From DAIOGN01 sp036745245 (lineage in GTDB: Bacteria; Zixibacteria; MSB-5A5; JAUVRN01), in the NCBI GenBank assembly GCA_036745245.1, contig DAIOGN010000048.1, forward strand, positions 1-21,106: a stretch of 21,106 nt of DNA, given 5' to 3'. Shown piece by piece: positions 7,991 through 15,704 of the stretch (its first letter is position 1; every line of letters begins with the position of its first letter). Below the pieces are notes generated by a model that was given only the letters and a program-made list of their open reading frames with translations, made no database searches and was not told the origin of the DNA. A program made the position numbers and the translations under genes.

Positions 7991-9934
7991 ATGTCTTCAG
8001 CCGCCGCGTGGGGACCCCTGTCCCACGAGCTCGAGCGGGTGCGTGTACTGCTCGGGTTGCGCCGCCTCGTGCTCGCGTGGCAGGGGCCCGACGGCGACTG
8101 GAAGCACATGCTTCGCTCCCGCGACGACATGGTGCCGCAGGCGGAGGCCCGCCTGTTCGAAGATCTGTTCGCCGTGTATCGCGAGGGCGCGGACGCTCCC
8201 TCGTGGCCCTCGGTGCTCACGCGCTGGCACGCCGAAGGCGGCTGGTTTCAGGGCTTCGAATCCGTCGACGGCACGGGGTTCTACGCGGGACTTCTGGAGC
8301 CTGCGAGCACGCCACCCCCGAACGCGGCGCAGTGGCTCGACCTCACCATGCCGGCCCTGGCTGCCGCAGCCAACGACGCGGAGCGACGCGGCGCACTTCA
8401 CGGCCAGAGACAGGCGGTGCTCGAAAGCGCACTGTCCCTGTCGCAGTCGGACACCGAAGAGGACTTCCGTGCCTACGCGCTGCGGCTGGCGCGCAGGCTC
8501 TTTGCGGCCGAGGCCGCGGCCTGGCTCGCGTTCTCCAATCACGCCTCTGTGGTCTGTCTGGCCGAAGAGTCGGAAGCGGGTGTGACGGACGAATTCTGGC
8601 GGCTCCCCGCCGAGGACATGGCAGCCCTTCGCGCCGGCCGGCCCGTGCTGGTGCATCGCCCCGAGCTGAGCCACGGAGCAGGCGCAAGTTTCCTGGCGTC
8701 TCCGTTTGGATCCACACCGCCGCAGGCGTGCCTGGTGCTGATGTCGCGCTCGGGCCGCACGTATTCCGCCTGGGATCAGTTCACGTTCTCCGTGTTCTGC
8801 CGGCAGGCCGAGGGAGTGCTTGAGAATCGGCGTCTGCTCCTGCGCCTCAAGGCGGCCAATCTCGATCTCACCGCGGCGCAGGCGCGGCTCGTGGAATCGG
8901 CGCGCCTTCAAACGCTCGGTGAAGTGGCAGCCAGCGTGGCCCACGACTTCAACAACGTGCTGGGTGCGCTGTTGGGCCGCGTGCAGTTGTTGCAGCACAA
9001 AAACTCCGACTCCGGCGTGCAGTCCGCCCTCGCCAAGATGGAACGCATTCTCGGCGAAGGGGAAGACGCCGTGAAACGACTTCAGGAGGCGGCGCGCGGC
9101 AAGCGCACCGAAGCCCGACTCACACTGGACGGGCTGGTTCGCGACGTGTTCTCCGCAAGCGAACCCGGCTTCCGCCGCGAAGCGCAGATCAAGGATCGCA
9201 AGGTGGTGTGGCTGACCGAGTTTCTGCCCACCGGCACGGTCGAGCGGACCGGCAGACTGCGTCCCGTGCTCCGTCAGCTTCTGGCGGAACTTGCGGCCGC
9301 CGTGCCCACCGACTCCGTGATCGTACTCTCCACGGGCCGCCGCGGAGGAGCCGACTGTTTCACGATCACGGTGGCGACGGACCCGTCGAGTCCCGATCCG
9401 GTGCCGGCGTGGCACGCCCTGCCGGGCTATGCCGCGTTCGCGCTGGCCATGGAACAGGCGGGGGCCACGCTCGAACTCGAATCGAACCACGGAGAAACGC
9501 GGCTCGGGGCTCACTTTTCCGAGCACCCCGCCGGGACGCCGGAGCGATTCACTCAACCCTTGCGCGTGCTGGTGGTGGACGATGACCGGGACGTGAGAGA
9601 TGTACTCTCGGAAATGCTCATGACGGCAGGCCACGAAGTGCGTGTGGCCGAAGACGGCGCCGACGCGCTCTCGAAGTTCGAGAGCGGGCTGTTTGACATC
9701 GTGTTCACCGACCTCGGGATGCCGGGAATCTCAGGGTGGCAGGTGGCCGAGCACATCAAGCGCGAAGCTCCGGACCTGCCGGTAGTGATGGTGACAGGCT
9801 GGGGACATCAGCTGGATCCCATGCAGGTGGAACGCTCGGGCGTATCGAAGGTGCTCACCAAGCCGTTTCACTGGCTGACAGTGCTCGACACGCTGCAGGC
9901 CCTGGTGCCGCATCCCTCCGCGCGCCCGACGTAA
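7991..9934 (+). CDS. GAF / HisKA / degenerate ATPase / receiver hybrid signalling protein
   Basis: The protein has 647 residues and no membrane segment. ATG 7991 follows an AGGTGA-type ribosome site. Residues 1-135 and about 145-290 look like GAF folds. A coiled linker leads to the dimerisation helix with V-A-H318-D-F-N-N, an intact phosphoacceptor motif of the NtrB-like kind. The following region (about 371-515) should be the ATP-binding domain but is eroded. The N-box (L423...LLAELAAAVP) has Glu433 where Asn is expected, no DxGxG is present (VATDPSSPDP), and the G2 box (GYAAFALAMEQAGA) lacks its GxGxGL. The C-terminal receiver domain (524-640) is complete: D530-D531, phosphoacceptor D574 in TDLGMPG, T in VMVTGWG and K624 in TKPF. 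It probably receives phosphate rather than making it. The partner is the preceding gene, 25 bases upstream. Confidence 0.85.
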   Translation: MSSAAAWGPLSHELERVRVLLGLRRLVLAWQGPDGDWKHMLRSRDDMVPQAEARLFEDLFAVYREGADAPSWPSVLTRWHAEGGWFQGFESVDGTGFYAGLLEPASTPPPNAAQWLDLTMPALAAAANDAERRGALHGQRQAVLESALSLSQSDTEEDFRAYALRLARRLFAAEAAAWLAFSNHASVVCLAEESEAGVTDEFWRLPAEDMAALRAGRPVLVHRPELSHGAGASFLASPFGSTPPQACLVLMSRSGRTYSAWDQFTFSVFCRQAEGVLENRRLLLRLKAANLDLTAAQARLVESARLQTLGEVAASVAHDFNNVLGALLGRVQLLQHKNSDSGVQSALAKMERILGEGEDAVKRLQEAARGKRTEARLTLDGLVRDVFSASEPGFRREAQIKDRKVVWLTEFLPTGTVERTGRLRPVLRQLLAELAAAVPTDSVIVLSTGRRGGADCFTITVATDPSSPDPVPAWHALPGYAAFALAMEQAGATLELESNHGETRLGAHFSEHPAGTPERFTQPLRVLVVDDDRDVRDVLSEMLMTAGHEVRVAEDGADALSKFESGLFDIVFTDLGMPGISGWQVAEHIKREAPDLPVVMVTGWGHQLDPMQVERSGVSKVLTKPFHWLTVLDTLQALVPHPSARPT

Positions 9935-9949
9935 ACGAAGCTTTTCGGA

Positions 9950-10846
9950 CTACGCTTTTCTGAGCCGGCGTTCGAACAGCGCCAGCGCCAGACCCAATCC
10001 GCCAAACGCGCACGCACCCCACAGGGAAGCAGTGGGATTCGTGATCGTCCACAGGAACAGGCGGGTCAGATCCCAGAGCTGATAAAAACCGAATCCGGTG
10101 GCCGCCACGAGCGCCAGCCCCAGGGCCTGAAACACACAGATCAGAAGCAGCGTGAAGGGCACCGTGAGCAGGGGCCGCCGCTCGAGATTGGGTGCGTTCG
10201 CCGTGCCCATGAGCCAGCCGGCCAAAAGCGCGAGAGGCGCGGTGGACCAGCCGAGAATCCAGTGGAGGAGGAACTGCAGCCACAAACCGCAGAATCCCGC
10301 TACCGTGCACCAGAGCCAGGTGGACAGTTCTCCCGGGGGCCTCTCGTCTCTTTTGCGCTCGATCTCGCCGGCACAGTCGGGACAGAGATGACGTGCCCTG
10401 TCTTCCACCATGCTGGGACCGCCTTCCCAGAGTCGCCCGCATACGCCACAGCCCTCGGGTAGGGCACGGCCGAGCGCACCTGCGCGTGCCAGCGCGAGTG
10501 CCACCAGCCGGCGGCGTTCCTCCTGATCGGGGGGCGGCCAGCGCAGGGGCCACGCGAATGCGAGGCGCCGCTCGTTTCTGCGCACGACCCTGGGCGAGCG
10601 AAACGGGGAGATGAGCCTTGCGAAGAGGCTTCCGGACGTGGGGAACCGAAACGACGATCCCTCCACCTCCACGATCCAGGAGGGCGTGTGACCGAACCGG
10701 CCGAGGAACTGGTTCACCAGGAAGCCTGCCTCGTAATGCCAGGACCTTCCGGAGCGCAGCGCCTGCGGAATCGAAAAGTCGGCGGTCTTTTCCAGCGGGC
10801 TCGAAGGGCTCACCTGTAGAGTATCGGCCCCTGCGGTGCATTCCAT
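9950..10846 (-). CDS. Zinc-ribbon membrane protein of unknown function
   Basis: I take the start as ATG 10846, giving 298 residues; the frame stays open upstream to 11161, but that part is rich in Arg, Gly and Ser and overlaps the divergent gene, so it is probably not translated. Residues 1-130 are soluble and basic, with WHYEAGFLVNQF and SWIVEVEG suggesting a small beta domain. C133-x2-C136 and C155-x2-C158 form a zinc ribbon. About four transmembrane helices follow (around 176-195, 199-215, 229-251 and 273-291), and the C-terminus FERRLRKA is basic and probably cytoplasmic. I do not recognise the family. It converges with the signalling pair (15 bases between the two stops) and diverges from the repeat protein. 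Confidence 0.65.
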   Translation of the reverse strand: MECTAGADTLQVSPSSPLEKTADFSIPQALRSGRSWHYEAGFLVNQFLGRFGHTPSWIVEVEGSSFRFPTSGSLFARLISPFRSPRVVRRNERRLAFAWPLRWPPPDQEERRRLVALALARAGALGRALPEGCGVCGRLWEGGPSMVEDRARHLCPDCAGEIERKRDERPPGELSTWLWCTVAGFCGLWLQFLLHWILGWSTAPLALLAGWLMGTANAPNLERRPLLTVPFTLLLICVFQALGLALVAATGFGFYQLWDLTRLFLWTITNPTASLWGACAFGGLGLALALFERRLRKA

Positions 10847-11029
10847 ACCGGGCAGTCCGACCTTGATCCACGGCCGCAATCGGTTAGATTGCCTGTGGCT
10901 CCCCCAACCCCGGGGCCCTCGGAGACCCGCACGACTATTGAATAATCGCCTGCTGTACCGGCGCCCGGGAGACCCGGAGCCCGGCCCCCCACTCTGGAAC
11001 CCACAGCCCAACGCCGATCCATATCTGTG
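10847..11029. other. Divergent intergenic region
   Basis: These 183 bases separate the zinc-ribbon membrane protein from the secreted repeat protein. I see no convincing promoter pair, hairpin or RNA. The region before GTG/ATG 11027-11032 has no good ribosome site, so the plus-strand start may rely on a weak or leaderless arrangement. Confidence 0.4.
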
Positions 11030-13783
11030 ATGGCAGCCAATCTTCGAACTCTCGGCCTGTGCGTGTTCTTCGCGTGCGCCCTGACCCCAGCCGGGTCGAC
11101 CGCTCGACCGGGCGCCGTCCGCGAGACCGGATCGGTGTACCAGCGCTGGCTGTCGCGACATTTTCAGGCGCCTGAGTCTTCGCGCTCTGCACCAGGCGGG
11201 CGGGCCGCGTTCACGAGTCTGGCCATCTCGAGTCTCGAGATCTCAAGCGACACCGCGGCCGGAAGCTTCATCCAGTCGAAGCCCGCGGCTGCGGAGTTTG
11301 CCACGCGCCGCTACATCGCGTTCTGGCTGGATGAGAAAGACGGCATTCCCGATCTGCGCGGCCGGCGCTTCGGCGCCGAGCTGTCGCCTGTGGGCGCGGA
11401 GTTTCAACTGTTCAACGACGGTCTTGTTCGCCGTCCTGAGGCGCCGGCCTGCCAGGGCAATGGTCGAGTGGCCGCGCTCGCCTGGCAGAATGGCGAGCCG
11501 TACGCCATCCGCGTCGCGTTCATCGACAGCCTGGGGTCTGTGCTTCTGGAAAGCACGGCAGGCGACGTAGCGTCGCCGCCCTGGGTGGGGTCTCCCGCCG
11601 TGGCGGCCCTGGCAAGCGGCGGCTTCGTCGTGGCGTGGGAAGAGTTTCGATTTGGCTGGCGCGTGATGGGCCAGTTGTTCGATTCGGCCGGCACCTCCGT
11701 GGGAGCGGATCTCCTCTTCGACGGCACGGCGGATTCTCTCTTCAAAACGAGCCCTGCCGCCGCCGGTGACACGGCCGGAGGCTTCTGTCTCGCCTGGTCG
11801 GAGGGGGACGACGCGCGCGCCGACGTGTACGTACGTTGCTACGATTCGCTCGGTCAGCCGAACGGATCCGCGGTGCGCGTGACCACCGAGATCTCCGGCG
11901 AGTCATACATGCTGCCGCAGGTGGCCTACCTGCCCGCGACCCACCGGTACGTCGTGACGTACGTGCAGGCCGATCTGCCCGCCGACTCCACCGCGCTTTT
12001 GCGATGCACCGTGCGTCCCGATGGCACACTCGATGGCGTGCCGGGAGCGTTGCCCGCCGGACCCTATCCCTGGTCGCCCCATGCATCCGCCTCGACGGGG
12101 CGCGTGGTGTTGTTCACCGATCGATTCGACAATCTTGGCGAGATCCGTTCCCTGGCCGTCAACGCCGCAGGCGCGGTGGTGGAAAGCACCACAGTCATTT
12201 CAAGCGCCGTCGTTCACGAACGGTCGGCCGTCGCTGCCACACAAGGCGCCGACACGCTGTTTGTGGTGTGGCAGGATCGGGAGAGTGGCGACTACGACAT
12301 TCACGGCCTCCTGCGCTCGAACGGATCGACCACGGTGTCTGAGCGTGCGTTGCAGAGCGAGGGCCCGGGCGGTCAGCAGACGCAGGCCGACGTGGCTGCG
12401 CGACTGGGATTTGGCGTGCTGGCCGTGTACACCGACCTTCAGGCCGGCGGCGACATCGCCGTGGTGGAAGTGAACGAGGCGGGCTCTGTTCTCAGTCGCA
12501 AGCGCGTCTCAGATGACACGCTTCTGGCGCCGCAGTACGATCCTCACATCGCGTCTTCCAGCTCCGGCTGGAGCTTCGTCACCTGGACCGACGAACGCTC
12601 CGACTGGCCCGGTGCGGCGGTGCATGCCGCGGGCCGCTTCGCCCAGGCCGGCCTGTTCGTGGCGCCTTCGTTTGCGCTTTCTTCGTCGGGCGCCGCCGTG
12701 CTTGCCGGACAGACCGATGTGGCCATGCGGCCGAACAAGTTCTCGGCCGCGGTGTGGGTCGATGATCGTTCCGGCACACCGCGCGCGTTCCTGCGGCGCT
12801 TCACCGACACGGGCACGCCGGATGGCCCTGAAGTGCCGCTCGAGGATGGCAGCCAGTCCCAGTTGCTTATTTCATTCGAACAGGATCCGGCCGTGGCCAT
12901 GGATTCGGCGGGTACGCTCTGGACCGCCTGGACCGCCTTCGATGTGATCTCGGACACGTACGTCCTGATGCTGCAGGCGTGGACCGCCACGGGCGTGCGC
13001 CGGGGAGCCAACGTGCTGCCTGCCGTGGGTCCCACAGTCGATCCACTCGATTTCGATATCGCGGCGCGTGCCGACGGCCGGGTGCGAGTGGTGTGGTACG
13101 ACGCGGAGGCCGCAAGCCCCGTGGTGAAGACGGCCGTCTTCGATACTCTGGGAGCCCTGATGGAGGGCCCCCTCGACGTGTCGGCAACGCCCGTGACCGC
13201 GCGGCGGCCGAAGGTCGGAATCGATGCTACGGGCCGGTGGGTGGTGGCCTGGTCACAGTCCGCCGGGTCGTCCGATGACATCCTCTGGCAGCGTTTCGAC
13301 TCAGACGGCACGCCCTCGGCGCCCAGGGAGAAGATCTCAGGCGCCGCCGTTGCCACGCGCAGCGCACTCGCGGTGGCTTATTCCGGAGCGTACGTGTACG
13401 GCGTCTGGCACGACAACGAGACTCCGGGAGAGGGATTCGACGTGCGACTGTCGTCGTTGCTCAAGGCGTCATCCGACGTGCGTGATGGCAACCCCGTGCA
13501 GCCCCGGCTGTTCGCGCTCCGCCCCGGTTTTCCCAATCCGTTCAACGGATCTACGCGGATTTCTTACACTCTCGAACGGCCCGCGTCCGTGTCGCTTGCC
13601 ATCTTCGACGCCCTGGGTCGGCGCGTGCGCGTGCTGACGCAAGGTGACGTGTGGCCCGGAGAGCACGAAGTCACGTGGGATGGCACCGACGAATCCGGGC
13701 GCACGCTGGGAAGTGGCGTGTACTTCTGCCGCCTTCAGGCGGGACCGCACACCGAGTCGCGCAAACTGCTCTACCTGAAGTAG
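11030..13783 (+). CDS. Secreted repeat protein with FlgD-like / T9SS-type C-terminal tail
   Basis: The protein has 917 residues from ATG 11030; GTG 11027 directly before it is an equal alternative. Residues 1 to about 24 are a signal peptide (LGLCVFFACALTPAGS). The body contains about ten degenerate copies of a unit built on 'hhhhW.D.rsG..dh...h.ds.G', for example FWLDEKDGIPDLRGRRF, VVWQDRESGDYDIHGLL, AVWVDDRSGTPRAFLRRF and GVWHDNETPGEGFDVRL. This is the pattern of beta-propeller blades in exported proteins of FCB-type bacteria. Residues from about 830 form the C-terminal domain: P835-N-P-F-N, SLAIFDALGRRVRVL, GSGVYFCRL, ending RKLLYLK. Such tails act as secretion or surface-anchoring signals in type IX systems, but also occur where no T9SS is known. 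No catalytic motif is visible. The stop lies 9 bases before the convergent murJ stop. Confidence 0.85.
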   Translation: MAANLRTLGLCVFFACALTPAGSTARPGAVRETGSVYQRWLSRHFQAPESSRSAPGGRAAFTSLAISSLEISSDTAAGSFIQSKPAAAEFATRRYIAFWLDEKDGIPDLRGRRFGAELSPVGAEFQLFNDGLVRRPEAPACQGNGRVAALAWQNGEPYAIRVAFIDSLGSVLLESTAGDVASPPWVGSPAVAALASGGFVVAWEEFRFGWRVMGQLFDSAGTSVGADLLFDGTADSLFKTSPAAAGDTAGGFCLAWSEGDDARADVYVRCYDSLGQPNGSAVRVTTEISGESYMLPQVAYLPATHRYVVTYVQADLPADSTALLRCTVRPDGTLDGVPGALPAGPYPWSPHASASTGRVVLFTDRFDNLGEIRSLAVNAAGAVVESTTVISSAVVHERSAVAATQGADTLFVVWQDRESGDYDIHGLLRSNGSTTVSERALQSEGPGGQQTQADVAARLGFGVLAVYTDLQAGGDIAVVEVNEAGSVLSRKRVSDDTLLAPQYDPHIASSSSGWSFVTWTDERSDWPGAAVHAAGRFAQAGLFVAPSFALSSSGAAVLAGQTDVAMRPNKFSAAVWVDDRSGTPRAFLRRFTDTGTPDGPEVPLEDGSQSQLLISFEQDPAVAMDSAGTLWTAWTAFDVISDTYVLMLQAWTATGVRRGANVLPAVGPTVDPLDFDIAARADGRVRVVWYDAEAASPVVKTAVFDTLGALMEGPLDVSATPVTARRPKVGIDATGRWVVAWSQSAGSSDDILWQRFDSDGTPSAPREKISGAAVATRSALAVAYSGAYVYGVWHDNETPGEGFDVRLSSLLKASSDVRDGNPVQPRLFALRPGFPNPFNGSTRISYTLERPASVSLAIFDALGRRVRVLTQGDVWPGEHEVTWDGTDESGRTLGSGVYFCRLQAGPHTESRKLLYLK

Positions 13784-13792
13784 CGCGCGACC

Positions 13793-15349
13793 CTAGCCGC
13801 GCTTCAGAAGCTGGCGAATCACGCTTCGCGCCGCAGACCCCTTTCGCCACACGGGGAGCGCATACACCAGCACAAACGTTCCCCCCACGGCGCCCAGCGC
13901 CAGCAGTTCAGGCGCGAACCCCTCAGGCGTACCGCAAAGAAGCGACACGCCGAACGCAGCGAGTGTGGCCACCAGGCCCGTGAACATGAAGCCGGCCAGG
14001 TCGCGCCACACCTCTCGCGAAAGGGAGAGCCCGTACTGGGTTCCCAGCCGCCGCCTGAGCAGCACAAAGTTCAGCGTGCCGGAGATCGCATTGGCCAGCG
14101 CCAGGCCACCGGCCCCCATGGGCACGGCCAGGGCCACGTTCAGGATCACGTTCGTCCCCACGGCGATCATGGCGTAACGCACCGGCGTTCGCGTGTCCTT
14201 GTGCGCATAGAAGAACGGCGCCACCACGCGCACGCCGGTATAGCCCAGAAGCCCCAGGGCGTAGAAGCGCAAGGCCCACGACGTCGCCTCGGTGTCGGCC
14301 GGTCCGAAGGCGCCATGCTCATACACCACGCTCACCACCTCGCGCGGAAACGCCACCAGAAACAACGCGGCGGGAATCACCAGGAAGGCGGCCAGACGCA
14401 GTCCGTCGCCGAAGGTGGACGAGAGCACGTCGCGCTCGCCCTTGGCCACCGCCTCCGAAGCGCGCGGCAGGACCGCCGTCCCCACGGCCACCGCGAATAC
14501 GCCCAGCGGGAAGTGCATGAGCCGAAACGCGTAGTTGAGGTACGCCAGGCTTCCCTCCGCGAGAAAACTCGCGATCACCGTGGTGGCGAGATTGTTGAGC
14601 TGCAGTGCGGCCAGGCCCAGCACCGCGGGGAACAGCAGTCGCAGCACGCGTCCCACGAGCGGATCACGCAGCGCCACCGGGCCGAACAGGCTGAAGCCTT
14701 CGCGTTTGAGTACGGGCCATTGAAAGAGAAGCTGGCAGCCGGACCCGAGAAGCACCCCCACGGCCAGGGCCAGAACCGGCGGATCGAACACAGTCCAGAA
14801 CAGCACGGCCGTAAGGATGTGACCGATGTTAAAAAAAATGGGCGCCGCCGCGGGAATGCCAAAGCGTCGAAGCGAGTTGAGCGTGCCCGCCACCAGAGCC
14901 GACAGCGACACGACCCACAGATACGGGAAGGTCCAGCGCACCAAGGACGCGGTGAGCTCCACCTTGCCGGGCACGCCGGCGAACCCGGGCGCGAGGCCCG
15001 CCACGAGCCACGGTGCGCACAACACACAGAGGGCCACAATCAGACCCACGGACCAGGCGAGCAGCCATGCCATGCTGCGCACCAGGCGGCGCGCCTGTTC
15101 CACCTCGCCGCGCGCGAGCGCATCGGAGAGCACGGGCACGAAGGCCGAGCCGAGGGCCCCCTCGGCGAACAGGTCGCGCAACAGATTGGGGAGGCGAGTG
15201 GCGGCGAAGTAGGCGTCGGCCGCCAGGCTGCCCCCCAGGAGGTAGGCGAACACAGTTTCGCGCAAAAGCCCCGTCACCCGGCTGCCTGCCGTGGCCAGGC
15301 TGATCTTGCCGGAGGAACGGCCGAGGGACTCGGTTTTTGGCTTTGACAT
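13793..15349 (-). CDS. murJ: Lipid II flippase MurJ (MviN)
   Basis: The protein has 518 residues from ATG 15349, the normal MurJ size. An upstream in-frame start at 15415 would overlap rpsT and adds a segment foreign to the family. MurJ moves the peptidoglycan precursor lipid II across the inner membrane. The N-terminus shows the family hallmarks S.VTGLLRETVFAYLLGG and AADAYFAATRLPNLLRDLF followed by EGALGSAFVPVLS, and 13-14 hydrophobic helices continue to the end. The conserved Arg residues of the central cavity region (SRVTGLLRE and ATRLPNLLRDL) are present. It is transcribed away from rpsT, and its start codon sits inside the rpsT -35 element. No ribosome site is obvious upstream of ATG 15349 (GGTCGTCCCCC). 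Confidence 0.96.
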   Translation of the reverse strand: MSKPKTESLGRSSGKISLATAGSRVTGLLRETVFAYLLGGSLAADAYFAATRLPNLLRDLFAEGALGSAFVPVLSDALARGEVEQARRLVRSMAWLLAWSVGLIVALCVLCAPWLVAGLAPGFAGVPGKVELTASLVRWTFPYLWVVSLSALVAGTLNSLRRFGIPAAAPIFFNIGHILTAVLFWTVFDPPVLALAVGVLLGSGCQLLFQWPVLKREGFSLFGPVALRDPLVGRVLRLLFPAVLGLAALQLNNLATTVIASFLAEGSLAYLNYAFRLMHFPLGVFAVAVGTAVLPRASEAVAKGERDVLSSTFGDGLRLAAFLVIPAALFLVAFPREVVSVVYEHGAFGPADTEATSWALRFYALGLLGYTGVRVVAPFFYAHKDTRTPVRYAMIAVGTNVILNVALAVPMGAGGLALANAISGTLNFVLLRRRLGTQYGLSLSREVWRDLAGFMFTGLVATLAAFGVSLLCGTPEGFAPELLALGAVGGTFVLVYALPVWRKGSAARSVIRQLLKRG

Positions 15350-15370
15350 GGGGGACGACCGTGTTATCCT
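15343..15370 (+). promoter_or_regulatory. Sigma70 promoter of rpsT
   Basis: A perfect TTGACA (15343-15348) is separated by 16 bases from TATCCT (15365-15370). Transcription should begin near 15377, giving a leader of roughly 27 bases with AGGAG and AAGG upstream of the rpsT ATG. The -35 covers the reverse complement of the murJ start codon, so RNA polymerase bound here would cover the beginning of murJ. Confidence 0.75.
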
Positions 15371-15403
15371 AGGCCCTTCAAAACACAGGAGTAAGGGTTT
15401 TCT

Positions 15404-15643
15404 ATGCCGCATCACAAGTCAGCGAAGAAGCGTCTTCGCCAGAGCAAGGAACACAGGCTGCGGAACCGCGGGCATCGCACCGACCTGCGCCGGGCCGTCA
15501 AGGCCGCGCGCGAGCAGAGTGAAGCATTGCCGGCCGGTCAGAGCGCACTCGACGTGGCCGCCCGCCGCGGACTCATTCATCCCAACAAGGCCGCGCGGCT
15601 CAAGTCGCGGCTGGCCAGGCAGCACGCAAAGAAAGCCGCCTGA
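15404..15643 (+). CDS. rpsT: 30S ribosomal protein bS20
   Basis: The 79-residue, Lys/Arg/Ala-rich helical protein opens with MPHHKSAKKRLRQSKEHRLRN, close to the family pattern 'M.n.kSA.KR.rq...r..RN', and ends with GLIHPNKAARLKSRLARQ, the conserved bS20 finish. It binds 16S rRNA in the small subunit body. A ribosome site (AAGG at 15393-15396, with AGGAG slightly further up) precedes the ATG. The gene is monocistronic, with its own promoter and intrinsic terminator, as is common for rpsT. It is slightly shorter than the roughly 87 residues of E. coli. Confidence 0.97.
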   Translation: MPHHKSAKKRLRQSKEHRLRNRGHRTDLRRAVKAAREQSEALPAGQSALDVAARRGLIHPNKAARLKSRLARQHAKKAA

Positions 15644-15667
15644 CGCCGGGCGATAGAAACGCATCCA

Positions 15668-15695
15668 GGGCCGGCTTCAAGCCGGCCTTTTTATT
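15668..15695 (+). terminator. Intrinsic terminator of rpsT
   Basis: GGCCGGCT (15669-15676) pairs with AGCCGGCC (15680-15687) around a three-base loop, or as a seven-pair stem with a TTCAA loop, followed by TTTTT (15688-15692). It lies 25 bases after the rpsT stop. Confidence 0.92.
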
Positions 15696-15704
15696 TGGGG
15701 GGGC

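Noticed and set aside
7997..9634. A 545-residue open frame on the minus strand
   Set aside because: It is antisense to the hybrid signalling protein, has His/Arg/Gly-rich composition with no domain, and is a usual high-GC shadow frame.
10847..11161. An N-terminal extension of the zinc-ribbon membrane protein
   Set aside because: The extension is Arg/Gly/Ser-rich, overlaps the signal-peptide region of the divergent gene and lacks a ribosome site.
14201..15346. A 381-residue plus-strand open frame across murJ
   Set aside because: murJ on the minus strand is certain; this frame is low-complexity and rich in His, Gln and Arg.
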